Below the pieces are notes generated by a model. It worked only from the letters and a program-made list of their open reading frames with translations, made no database searches and was not told the origin of the DNA. From Sipunculus nudus (Eukaryota; Annelida; Sipuncula; Golfingiida; Sipunculidae), in assembly GCA_026874595.1 (NCBI GenBank), contig CM049315.1:72589416-72653415 (forward strand): a DNA stretch of 64,000 nt. The letters run 5' to 3'. A program made the position numbers and the translations under genes. Shown in pieces: positions 39,601-50,365 of the stretch. Position 1 is the first letter of the stretch. The number at the start of each line of letters is the position of its first letter.

Positions 39601-42600
39601 AATCTCATTATATTATCATTGCCTATGAACAAAATATAAATATAGATTTCAGATAAAGTGAACCCAATCCCTGGAGGAAAAACAATTTTTCTATTTATTT
39701 TTCCACATCACATCAACAGCTTAGTATTTCTGACACTGCCAGTCCCACATTTTCAGAGAAAGAATATTGAAATATCTATTGCTAGACTGTAGTCATTTTT
39801 AAATTTTGCCTGTGACGTCACACTTTGCACCAGCCAATCACATCAGGGCCCAGTCTTTGTTCTGGATGAAATCCTCATTCACATAACACGACCACATGAT
39901 AAAACTAACCTTGAGCACACACTTTTGCATTGTTCACGATGTATTGGTCCCGACATTTAAAGAACAAAAGCGGGCGTTTCTCGGACTTGGGAACAGATGA
40001 GCTTAATTGCAGTTATAATATAGATTTTGATTTTCCAGATTCCACTCTCATGAACTGAATTAGGTAAATATGGATGCAAAAATAAATGTATTTTACAAAG
40101 TGCTACTGGTCGTGTGTTATTTACTAAAAATACTAGTATAAGTACCTCTGCCAATATGACCAAACTGTTGTTAAAGAATATGTATATTCCCTAGAAATCG
40201 AGTCATATAAACAAGCTGTAATCCGGCATAGCAAGCTTTAAAGCCATGTTTGAAACAAGGTCATTTTTTTCGACACGAGTTTACACAACATTATCTAGAT
40301 ACTGATCATCAGAAATAATATATATAATTATAACTAAAATTAGAAGATTTCTATTCAGAGCAATTTCATAAAATACTTGTTTATTCGAAGTACGTTTTAA
40401 TCGCACACATTGCTGGTCATTCAAAATGATTGCATAATCTAGGATATACTTTATTTAAACTAATATTCTGTTCTTTTAAGGCCTACAGTCCTCGTTTGGA
40501 GTGATCTATCTTGATCTGGTGGACAGATTTTCTGCGGGCGCTACCGAAACAAGCCTGGTTTTGGTTCTGTTTAACTTGACACACTTTTGTTTTGGTATGT
40601 TGTATGCGGAAACATTTAATGTTTTATGTGCCTGAAAAGTATGGAAGGACAGTTGAAGAGACAACAATTAAGCACCTTTTATTCATAACGTTGCCTTTCG
40701 TTGTAAATCAAGCGTATTCTATTGTTTACAATGGTACAGTAACATATGTATCCTGTGTCACGTTATTAACACATTATTATTCACATTTTAAAGTTTTTAT
40801 GTGTAATATGAATGCGTTGAACTATTGGGATGATACTTGACACTGCTAGCTGAGTTACGAAGTTTACGAAGGTAAGGCGTGCTATTTGTTACTTTGTGTT
40901 TTCATAATTTACTTTTCCAGGTCCCCTTGCCAGTTCATTAGCGAAGAAATACGGATGTCGGTGTGTCGTGATAGCAGGCAGTTTGATCATGACGGCTGGG
41001 TGTATTGCCTCAGCTTATGCACCAAGCCTACACGTCCTCTATGTGACATTTGGGGTACTAGTTGGTAAGTAAACATTACTCTTGCAATTTTATGATACTG
41101 TGGTTCGCTGGTTCCACATCTGCGATATTCGTGAAGGGGAAATTACCGCGAAAATAAAACTTTCGCGAAAATAAAACTCGCTTAAATAAAACTATCGCAA
41201 AAATAAAACTATCGCGAATTAGACACCTACATTGCAAAGATGAACATTCAGATATCCCTTCACATGAATAACGCAGGCTTAGATTCATTGACACCTCATG
41301 TACATTATCAATTGGGCCCGATCACCTATCTGACCTTTATAAACTAAAGTTAATCCCTTGGAGCTATTATAAAGATAGGCCGGAAAACGTGGATATCACC
41401 GCACACAAGCTACTTGTTTTGTTTATATCAATGTGTGTATAATATATGGGGCCGCTAAAATATTCACAACAAGTTCAACCAGGGCATCTGGCGGCAAGTC
41501 AGATAAGCCAAAGCTTTACGAATGGCGTTTTGCAACAAGTGACCTTTCTACCTTCGAATAAATGCAACCTACAATCTAAGGTCACATATTTTTTCTCGTT
41601 TGTCAACAAAGCTGTCCTTTACAAACACGTTGTTGATAAACAAGTTCATGCATCCTTCACGGAGGCGTTATAAGATCTTTTCATAAGCAGAATTTCCCTT
41701 AGGTCATTAATATTTACACAGAGGAAGCCAGAAATCAAATAAATTCTTTTTCAAAAGGTAGGTGAATGGACACCTTTAATATTAACAGATTTCTATTCTA
41801 TTATCCTTGAATCAAAGACTGATATTATGAAAAATTTCATATTACATAATCTGCCTGTAATGACCTAGATGTCCAATTTCTTCAGTGTTCCCTTGTTCCC
41901 TCTCAAAGAATATAGGTTTTTGTGAGAATATCAAATATTTCATACAATAAAGGATCATACATTATGTGAAGCTTACTGTATGGCAAGATCGCGAAAACCC
42001 TCGTTAGACCCTGGAAAGGTGGAAATCGCGAAATTTTAACCCCGCGAATATGATGCAAACCACAGTATTTAATGTAACATAATGAAGACTGGTTCCGAGG
42101 GATGATGTGATATCTCATATATTCAGAGTGATTATTAATATTTAAGTGTATACAGTTTAAGGTAATTATGTGTTATTCATATTTGCGTCACTAATTCAAA
42201 GTCGGTATATCCTTTTTATTTTTATTTTATGAATTTATTATAGTTTTACATAATTTTTTTTTCTTTTATTTTAAAACCTTTGTGGGTTCATTTTAACTTG
42301 ATATAATTAACACCACATGTATATCGAATTAAAAGCACAGCAATACTGGAATTTTTTTTTTTACTTAAACGTGTCTGTGAATTTTTAGCTCAGCTGATTG
42401 AAAGTCATCTGAGCTATAGCGTTCACTCTTTATCTGTCGTCCGTCCTTTAACAAGGCGCAAATCGTAACCGTTTTACCTAGAAACTTCTTACTGTACATT
42501 AATCCAGGGAGTTCCATGAAAAAGCACCTTGGAAACCTGAAATTAGGTCTCTGTTACCCATATCCTCCAAGCTATTGGGCTCGTAGGTCCCCCCCCCCCC

Positions 42601-45600
42601 CCCCAATCATTAAAACTTTAATCCATAGCTCCAGTATCTGAATAACTCATGCATTAATCTCCATGTATTTTTGCATGCATGTTGATCATAGAGTGTTTCA
42701 TCGGTTCCTGCAGACTAGTGGCGCCGCCTGTATTTTTTTTTCATTTTTACACATTATATTTTGTCTATTTTTTTAACTTTCAAATGAAGCGGTCGTCCGT
42801 TAACAGGACACAAATCGTAACTGTTTGACCTTCTAACTTGACATCCTTGACAGGTGCATGAAAATTCTCCTTGGAAACCTGAAATTAGGTCTCTGTTACC
42901 CATATCCTCCAAGCTATTTGGCTCATAAGTTCCCCCCACCCCCCGAATCATTAAAAAATTAATGCATAGCTCCAGTATCTGAATAACTCATGCATTGATC
43001 TCCATGGTTTTTTGCATGCATGTTGATCATAGAGTGTTTCATCGGTTCCAGCAGACTGGTGGCGCTGCCTGTATTTTTATGCCCCCGCCACAAAGTGGCC
43101 GGGGCATATAGTTTTACCCATGTCCGTCATTCCGTCATTCCGTCCTTCCGTCATTCCGAAATCAAACAGTTGTACGGACTTTTTTTCGCAATGCCTGCAG
43201 ATATTGGCCTAATTTTTGGTGTGTGGGCAGATATAGACCAGTTACAGATCGAGTTCGCGTTTCGTCCCGGTTGACCTACTTTTGACCGTTTTACGGCTCC
43301 TAAACTTAATAAATTTCATGAAAAATAGAAATATTCATGACAGATACACATGTACGGACTTTTTTTCGCAGTGCCTGCAGATATTGGCCTGATTTTTGGT
43401 GTGTGAGCAGATATAGACCAATTACAGATCAAGTTCGCGTTTCGTCCTGGTTGACCTACTTTTGACCGTTTTACGGCTCCTGAACATAGAAAATTTCATG
43501 AAAAATATGAAATTTCATGACAAATACACATGTACGGACTTTTTTTCGCAGTGCCTGCAGATATTGGCCTGATTTTTGGTGTGTGGACAGATATAGACCA
43601 GTTACAGATCGAGTTCGCGTTTCGTCCCGTTTGACCCTGATTTTGACTGTTTTACGGCTCCTAAACTTAGAAAATTTAATGAAAAATAGAAATATTCATG
43701 ACAGATACACATGTACGGACTTTTTTTCGCAATGCCTGCAGATATTGGCCTGATTTTTGGTGTGTGGGCAAATATAGACCAGTTACAGATCGAGTTCGCG
43801 TTTCGTCCCGGTTGACCTACTTTTGACCGTTGTACAAACATAATAAATTTCATGAAAAATAGAAATATTCATGAAAGATACACATGTACAGACTTTTTTT
43901 CGCAATGCCAGCAGATATTGGCCTGATATTTGGTGTGTGGGCAGATATAGACTTGTTACAGATCGAGTTTGCGTTTCGTCCTGGTTGACCTACTTTTGAC
44001 CGTTTTACGGCTCCTGAACATAGAAAATTTCATGAAAAATATGAAATATCATGACAAATACACATGTACGGACTTTTTTTCGCAATGCCTGCAGATATTG
44101 GCCTGATTTTTGGTGTGTGGCCAGATATTGACCAGTTACAGATTGAGTTCGCATTTCGTTCTGGTTGACCTACTTTTGACTGTTTTACGGCTCCTGAACA
44201 TAGAAAATTTCATGTAAAACATAAATTTTCATGACAAATACACTTGTACAGACTTTTCTTCACAATACCTGCAGATATTGGCCTGATTTTTGGTGTGTGG
44301 GCAGATAATGACCAGTTACAGATCAAGTTCACGTTTTGTCCCACTTGACCTATTTTTGACCGTTTGACGGTGCTCTAACATAGAAAATTTCATAAAAAGG
44401 TGCATATGTATGGACTTTTTTTCGCCGTGCCTGCAGATACGGGCCTGATTGTTGGTGTTAAGGCAGATAATGACCAGTTACAGATCGAGTTCTTGTATTC
44501 TCTCAGTTGACCTACTTTTGACCATTTGACTGCTACTGAACATAGAAAGTTTCATGAAAAATATAAATTTTCATAACAAATGCATATGTACTGACTTTTT
44601 TTCCTCAATGCCTGCAGATACCACCCTGATTTTTTATGTGTGGGCACATAATGACAGTTACAGATCAAGTTCGCGTTTCATCCCGGTTGACCTACTTTTG
44701 ATTGTTTTACGGCTCCTAAACATAGAAAATTTCATGAAAGACAGAAATTTTTATGGAAAATGCACATGTATGGACTTTTTTTTCACAATGCCTGCACATA
44801 CTGGCATGATTTTGGTGTGTTGCTTGATAATGACCCGTTACAGATCGAGTTTGCTTTTTGCCCTTGTTGACCTACTTTTGACCATACGACACCTCCTGAA
44901 CTTAAAAAAATTTCAAAATTTTACAAATGTTTCTAATTTGCCCAAGGCGGGGGCATTCGTGTCGTTCCGACACATCTAGTTTTTTTTTATTTTTACGCAT
45001 TTTATTTTGTCTACTTTTTAAACTTTCAAAGAAGCGGTCGTCCGTTAACAGGGCACAAATCGTAACTGTGTGACCTTCTAACTTGACATCCTTGACAGGT
45101 GCATGAAAAATCTACTTGGAAACCTGAAATAAGGTCTCAGTTACCTATATCCTTCGAGCTGTGGAGCTCGTAATTACCCCATCACCCCGAAGAATAACTA
45201 AATATGTTAGTACAAAAGCTCCAGTATCTGATTTTCAAATGCTTTGATCGCCATGATTCTTTGCATGCCCATTGATCATGAGTGTTAAATCAGACCCCAC
45301 AGACCGTTGGCGCGCCCAGTAGTGTTATAACATTTTTTTCAGCAACCTTTTTTCTGGTGTTTGTTGAGACCTTCAAATGAAGCGGTTCTAACCATTTGAC
45401 CTAGAATTTTCTTACTTATATCCTTGGAGTTTCATGAAAATCTCCTTACAGACCAGAAATTAGGTTTCTGTTACCCATAACCTCCCGAGGTATCGGGCTC
45501 GTATGTACCCCAAAATAAAAGCAAACTTCTCTTTTATTTTTCTTATATTTATTTGATTTTTATTTTGCGCATATGAAGGAAAAATTAATATAAAAAATTT

Positions 45601-47464
45601 TTACAAAATTCTAAAATAAAGTCCTTTTGAACACATGATTCTAAATAGTGTACGACTCATAAAAGATAATAACAAAAGGTGTGAGAAGCTACTGAAATGT
45701 TCGGGAGTTCTTTAAATTGCTTTGATTTATAGATCGATTGACAAATCTTGAATTGAAAAGAATATTAAAGATTACATGCATTTCTTAATTTATCTTCTTA
45801 GTGTATAATTTTATTTTCCTTTTTTTTACCATTTACAGGTTTTGGATCGAGTCTGACATTTGCGCCCTCTATGATCATAGTGAGTAATTACTTTGTTAGG
45901 AGACGACCCAAAGCCATGGCGCTGAGCACGTTCGGTAACAGCATCAGTTATATCGCTATGCCTCCATTTCTGTTCTGGACTCTTGATATATACTCACTTC
46001 CGGGGACTTTCCTGATCTGTGCCGGACTCTCTTTTAATTTATGTTTGGCTGGCGCCCTCTACCGTCCATTGCGAAGAGTTTATGTAACAGAAAAGGCAGA
46101 GTCATTTGAGATGATCGTGCAAAAGAGAAAATGTGATAACACAGCCATAAAGGAACAAAGAGAGACCGAGAGTCAAATACATCCGTCTATTTCAACTTGG
46201 GATAAAGTCGATGAATTAAAAACACGGGAAACGACCAATTTAGCAAAGCGAATTGGAAAAGATTACAGAGCGGAGAATATGGCTTCAAAGTGTACAAGTC
46301 AGAAAAAGAAACGAGATTCATTGAACTTATCTTCTCTAATAAAGAAATTCTCACTTCCAAAGGGGCAACCGGCTGTTTTAAGAATTCCATCATTTACTAT
46401 TTATGCTTTGACGATTTTTTCAATGCCAGTAAACAACATGAGCTTTTACACCTTTCTGCCTTCACTTCTGAAGAGCGCAGGCGCAACGGAAGCGGAAGTT
46501 GCAATCGTCTACGCAACTTCCGGTGCGTGTGACATCGTAGGGCGGTTTTCATTTGGTTTTCTCTTTGACTTGAATCTCGTCAAGAGGTATCGGGTGTTGT
46601 TACAAGGTACAGCGGGCGTTATGACAGGTCTCGTGACGCTTGCTATACCTCAAGTGACAAGTCAAGTGTGGATTTCCATCATGTGCTGCATGCGGACCAT
46701 CGTGATGAGCGGCTTTAACGCTCAACGCGTGACGGTGATGGCTGATCTCATTCCCGTCCACCAGGTGGCGTCCGGTGTCGGGATCCTTTTGTTTTTCCAG
46801 GGTATTGGAAGCAGCATGGGTTTTGTAGTGTCAGGTAAGTTTATGAACCAACCTTCATGGATTTTCCATGACATTTTAATCATTTAAATAAGTATTCTGA
46901 TATGTAATTAAAAATAAAGGCCCCACCCATTTTTTTTTTTACTTTTATTTTTAATATATAAAAAATATAAATGTGTGCTGACTACATTTGTATTAAATCG
47001 CTCTATTAATATCAGTTTCTGTGAGATATTTATTGTTTACCTCAATTGTCTATGGGCTCCACCTTGTGGTCATTCAGTGAAACATGACTCCCTTACAACA
47101 GAAGATACCTTAGCAATCTTCATAAGAGTTACATTTAATTTAAAAGGAAATGACATTATCTATCCACAAAATCGGTAAAATAATGCTCAAAACATGACGA
47201 AAAAATGGCATAAATTATCGTTTCAAGCAGAAATGTTAGATGGCGCTGTTAAACATCTTGGAAATTACCGTAGGTCAAAAAAGTGATATTTTATTTTTAA
47301 TTTCAGGTGTGCTGAAGGACGTTCTGCATTCGCTGAGGATGCCGTTTTATTATGGAGGTTTGATCATGGCCTGTTTCTGTCTGATATACACATGTCATCA
47401 GTCAATTAAGTTCCTCAGAGTACGGAACTCTGCAAAAAACACGGATGGGCAAGCAACAGAATAG
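36590..47464 (+). CDS. SLC16-family monocarboxylate-transporter-like gene, copy 1 (five exons)
   Basis: Joining 36590-36659, 40481-40594, 40921-41064, 45839-46834 and 47307-47464 gives 1482 nt, i.e. 493 residues plus a stop. All four introns start GT, end AG and are phase 1. The protein has the family's N-terminal motif EGGWGW (residues 4-9) entering TM1, GPLASSLAKKYGCR around residues 62-75, and the TM5 motif YFVRRRPKAMALSTFGNS from residue 127. D341 and R345 in TM8 have the D-xxx-R spacing that matters for proton-coupled transport in mammalian MCTs. A charged loop of about 100 residues (roughly 188-288) separates the two six-helix halves, and the length is normal for the family. An in-frame TGA lies 18 nt before the ATG, supporting this start. 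It is probably a plasma-membrane carrier of small monocarboxylates or related organic acids. The substrate and exact subfamily cannot be read from the sequence, and I assign no SLC16 number. Confidence 0.93.
36890..39060 (-). mobile_element. 5'-truncated, decayed CR1/L2-like LINE in intron 1 of copy 1
   Basis: Reading leftward, 38846-38616 holds the RT start (LPSDWKKAKNTPIYKGKG, NYRPISIIP). Then 38475-37738 holds the core blocks YLDLTKGFDTINH, GVPQGTVLGPVLFLLYINDL and the catalytic YADD (CIAYADDTTIY). After a frameshift, 37775-37344 holds the C-terminal part (KIQNRAARIV ... VWNTLPYEIRS). Stops and frameshifts break it at about 38620, 38530 and 37760. The 3' tail is an ATTT-type microsatellite at 36890-36920. 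No endonuclease domain remains. The matching intron of copy 2 lacks it, so it probably inserted after the duplication. Confidence 0.9.
39080..39290. repeat. Dispersed repeat R1, copy 3, next to the LINE
   Basis: CCCATATTCTCAGGCTCATT...GGCTCATTCCAGAAATGCCC, homologous to the other R1 copies. A start-like piece (TTTGCATTTTCTTATTCGAC) lies at 36824-36843 on the other side of the LINE, so the LINE may have split this copy. Confidence 0.55.
40481..40594 (+). CDS. Transporter copy 1, exon 2
   Basis: 114 nt, phase 1 at both ends, from a TTTTAAG acceptor to a GTATGT donor. It codes for the end of TM1, the first loop (LDLVDRFSAGATETS) and most of TM2. It is almost identical to 58000-58112 in copy 2 except for one extra G just before the donor. 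Confidence 0.92.
40921..41064 (+). CDS. Transporter copy 1, exon 3
   Basis: 144 nt, phase 1 at both ends, with acceptor TTTTCCAG and donor GTAAGT. It codes for GPLASSLAKKYGCR and the TM3-TM4 region ending VLYVTFGVLVG, a typical MCT stretch. The matching exon of copy 2 is 2 nt longer and therefore frameshifted. Confidence 0.93.
42386..43078 (+). repeat. About 345-bp tandem repeat, units 1-2, opening with a hairpin
   Basis: It starts with TAGCTCAG...CTGAGCTA (42386-42416). The shared word CAAATCGTAAC occurs at 42459 and 42811 (352 bp apart). The units continue at 44980-45520, after the inserted Helitron-like element. It lies in intron 3 of copy 1. Confidence 0.75.
43079..44979 (+). mobile_element. 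Helitron-like (Pearl/HINE-like) element with ten 180-bp repeats
   Basis: The left end has ATGCCCCCGCC (43079-43089) within a strong hairpin (TGCCCCCGCCAC, AAA, GTGGCCGGGGCA). The right end has the inverted match GGCGGGGGCAT (44946-44956), then a GTGTCG-TTC-CGACAC hairpin (44959-44973) and AT-CTAG before a T, as in Helitron 3' ends. Between them are ten tandem units starting at 43172, 43352, 43532, 43713, 43886, 44066, 44246, 44408, 44588 and 44768. A central satellite core with hairpin ends is the structure described for bivalve Pearl elements and other Helentron-associated elements. It has no Rep/helicase gene and lies in intron 3 of transporter copy 1. Confidence 0.72.
43172..44945 (+). repeat. 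180-bp tandem repeat array, ten units
   Basis: Unit spacings are 180, 180, 181, 173, 180, 180, 162, 180 and 180 bp. Each unit opens GTACGGACTTTTTTTCGCA-like. The first five or six units are very similar and the last four more diverged, which gives the array a polarity of decay or age. Confidence 0.9.
44980..45520 (+). repeat. About 345-bp tandem repeat, units 3-4
   Basis: Continuation of the 42386-43078 repeat. CAAATCGTAAC recurs at 45056. Its distance from 42811, minus the 1901-bp insertion, is 344 bp, so the period is preserved. The last unit is partly degraded. Confidence 0.72.
45839..46834 (+). CDS. Transporter copy 1, exon 4 (TM4 end to TM12 start)
   Basis: 996 nt, phase 1, with acceptor ATTTACAG and donor GTAAGT. 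It codes for residues 110-441, two thirds of the protein: the TM5 signature, the large cytosolic loop, and TM7-TM11 including the D341/R345 pair. The open frame continues past the donor only because the intron has no immediate stop. The homologous exon in copy 2 stops matching at the same GTAAGT. Confidence 0.95.
47307..47464 (+). CDS. Transporter copy 1, exon 5 (stop codon)
   Basis: 158 nt with acceptor AATTTCAG. It codes for the last membrane segment (PFYYGGLIMACFCLIYTCHQ) and a short polar tail ending at TAG 47462-47464. A candidate polyadenylation signal AATAAA lies at 47710-47715. Confidence 0.88.
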
Positions 47465-47709
47465 GGCTAACAAGTGTAAATCATATACACCAGATATGAT
47501 TAACTATCAGTTTTTTTTTTTAAACCAACAAGAAAAAAGGTACCAAACTGATACATTTAAAAGCACTGCAAAAAAAAATGAAGATTTTACACTGAAGTGT
47601 ACTTCTTCTTCCCTGATCACTCTACCTTGGTTCATACATACATCTCGGACACAGGTCACCGATGTTTGGGGTTATTTGCCAGTGTTTAATTCATTGGATT
47701 TTATTCATG

Positions 47710-47715
47710 AATAAA
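47710..47715 (+). terminator. Candidate polyadenylation signal, transporter copy 1
   Basis: AATAAA about 245 nt after the stop codon of copy 1, the first canonical hexamer downstream. No transcript evidence is available. Confidence 0.45.
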
Positions 47716-49093
47716 CACCATGTTTTAGGCTTGCAAATGATTTTTCTCTTTCGTGCAGGCTGATTATTTTTTGGTAATTATACTTATGTAAGACAAGCCG
47801 GTTCAGAGTTGTATATAGTTTGCTAAAGTATTCCGTGGGCTGGTATACGGTACGAAACTTCTAGAATTCGCCAAGACAGTGCTCAGACAGAGTGTCTGGA
47901 ACAAACAGACAGATGGGCATGGCCTGATAACAGGCACGGCCTGCGATTGGCGAGTCTCGCTGGCGAGACAGACTGATTGTAGCGCGGGCTTGTGTCGTGT
48001 TTTTCGGTGTGGCCAGTTCAAAAAAATAAATGTTGAGGGACTCAGAGGGTACTTCACAGAAAAAGGTACTGGAGAGCGGGAGAACAGCAATATGTGTGAT
48101 GTGTGTAGGCTGTAGAGCAGAAGTTTTGAGACTTTTATACTAGTGTGGTGGAGCCAGCTTTGGTGGTGTCCGGTGTACATAGGACACACGATCTTTTGCT
48201 ATTATTCTGCAGAACTGTGGTATGTTGAATAGACTTATTTCCCGCTGATGAGTGGTCGTGTTGTGACACGGCGGATGGACTGAGATTTTCTGGGCTCCGG
48301 GCATTGTTACCCAAATGTACACGTTTTGGACTGAAGCGGGTTCCCGCTTGGATTATCTATATTACGTCTGATGAACTGTTGAGTGGAGAGCCAGTTTTTT
48401 TTATGAACTTTTGTGCCGAGAGCCAGTTTTGGATTCACCTAGTGGACGTGAGCAGAGATTGAATTGTAAGATAAATGGACTGTGGATTAAGGCGCCGAGT
48501 AGCTACAGTGAACCACCGAGATGTGGACCTCGAACTGCGTTTGTAAGCTATAAACCAGCCCATTTCATATTACACGTTTGACTTTGGTGCAGTTCACCTA
48601 AAAAGGCTCCGTGTTTGTAAAGCCGGCGGCTCACTTACCGATTTTATCGGCCGATTCATAGGATTGGCCGATTATGCACCGACTTAGGTACATTGTCGTG
48701 TAGTGTGACACCCCAAGCGACGCGATTTTGTCGGCGTCGGCGTGAAAAATCGGCGTCGCCAAGAGTCTGGCACTGTCAAAGAAAATCGGCCGATTTTATC
48801 GGGCGATTAGCGAAATCGTGTAGTGAGCCAATGTTGGCGATAAAGTCGGCCGATTTTGTTGATTATTGTTTGGTAAGAGTTCACGTTCTGTACTTTGTCA
48901 CTATTTGTCATTATTATTGTTTATTGTATAATGACATATTTTTGTATTAAAAAAAACGATTTTGGAAAAGATTCAAATTTCATGTATTCCTTAAAGACGA
49001 CCTGCAATTTATAAATCATTATAAAGAAGTTACTATTCATAGTGTGCGAACATTTCTGTAAACATGAGACTGAAAGAACAGGTCTATGTTTGC

Positions 49094-49854
49094 TGTTACG
49101 GAACCCAATAACAACAGATCACGTAGTCGTGACGAGCATAAATTTTGTTACGGAGATAAAATAAATCAGATTTTGTAGCACTTGTCAGCGTGAAATGTCT
49201 AAGGAAATGAATAAAGAAATCAGTGTTTTTTTGTTAAGAAACAATCATAAAATATTCTTTAAACAATCCTTACATTACAATACACTAAATCAATACAATT
49301 ACATAGTATAACAAATAAAATGTACAGTACCAGAGTGCCCGGATCATAGGCTTTGATATCTGGATACCACGACTGTCACAGCACAACAAGTCCTTTAAAA
49401 CCAATAATCCACGTAGATAATTCAAAGGCAAACTGGAGACAGTCCGTATTAAATCTGTATTAAGTCCGTTAAATATCTGACACCTCTGCAATTATCGGTA
49501 AGGTCCAAAACTGACGAGAAGGTAACACTCTTAGAGTTCGCTGGTTTTCCCTTTTTGTCAGCTCTAAACACAGCCCCTCATCCGAAAATACTAGAAATGG
49601 AAAACTCCAAAGAACAATACACACGTTACAGGAACAAAACTGAAACATCTGGAACAAAGAACGCTGTTTCTACACTTCAAACCCCACACGCGAGCCAGCC
49701 CAACTCGCACTTCTCCCATGGCAACGAACTATGCCTGTCTGACAGACACATGCAACACTCCGCGCACAATAAACCAGGGCCTGCCTAACACGAATCAGAA
49801 TGTCAACAGACACATGTAACACTCCTGCGCACAATAAATCAGACACCTGTAACA
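49094..49854 (-). mobile_element. Solo LTR, family 1, copy D
   Basis: 761 bp in reverse orientation, flanked by TTGC on both sides (49090-49093 and 49855-49858). It is more diverged than the others, and its AATAAA hexamer has been lost. It lies inside the TIR-bounded element 48618-51533. Confidence 0.85.
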
Positions 49855-50039
49855 TTGCAAACGCTCATTTATTGCTCATTTGAGCAATCCTTCCAGTTGT
49901 GTGACGAGCTACTCTGAACAAGTAACCAAGGTTGGGGCCAGGTACCTGTATCTGTACCTGTACCTAGGTACACATTTCAGAATACCTGTACCTGTACCTA
50001 GAACTACACCTGTACCTGGCTCAAGTTTTTTTTCTCTTT

Positions 50040-50365
50040 TAGTATTAAATTTGAATATCATGTTTGTGAATGTATAGTATCATACTGTACTTTGTACACT
50101 AAATGGACTTTCAGTACACATGAATATCATGTTTGTAAATGGATGGTGTTTACTGTACTTGGTGGACTAAATGAACTTTTAGTACACAAATATCATGTTT
50201 TTAAAATTTGGTGTTTTAATATACTTAGTGCATTTAATGAACTTTTAGTACACAACTATCATGTTTGTGAAGTATGGTGTTATACTGTATTTGGGGCACC
50301 TAATGGACTTTTAATACACTTGCATATCATGTTTGTGAATGTATGGTGCCATACAGATAATAGTT
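50040..50365. repeat. 67-bp minisatellite, five units
   Basis: ATCATGTTTGTGAA-like starts lie at 50057, 50126, 50192, 50258 and 50326 (spacing 69, 66, 66, 68). GTACCTGTACC-rich segments flank it at 49943-50020 and 50495-50530. It lies inside the 48618-51533 element. Confidence 0.78.

Noticed and set aside
40886-41068. 60-codon frame overlapping transporter exon 3
   Set aside because: It is a shadow frame. The phase-1 frame of the exon matches the MCT family.
43172-44945. Regular repeat array considered as a CRISPR array
   Set aside because: The 180-bp units are fully repeated with no short-repeat/unique-spacer pattern, and the setting is eukaryotic.
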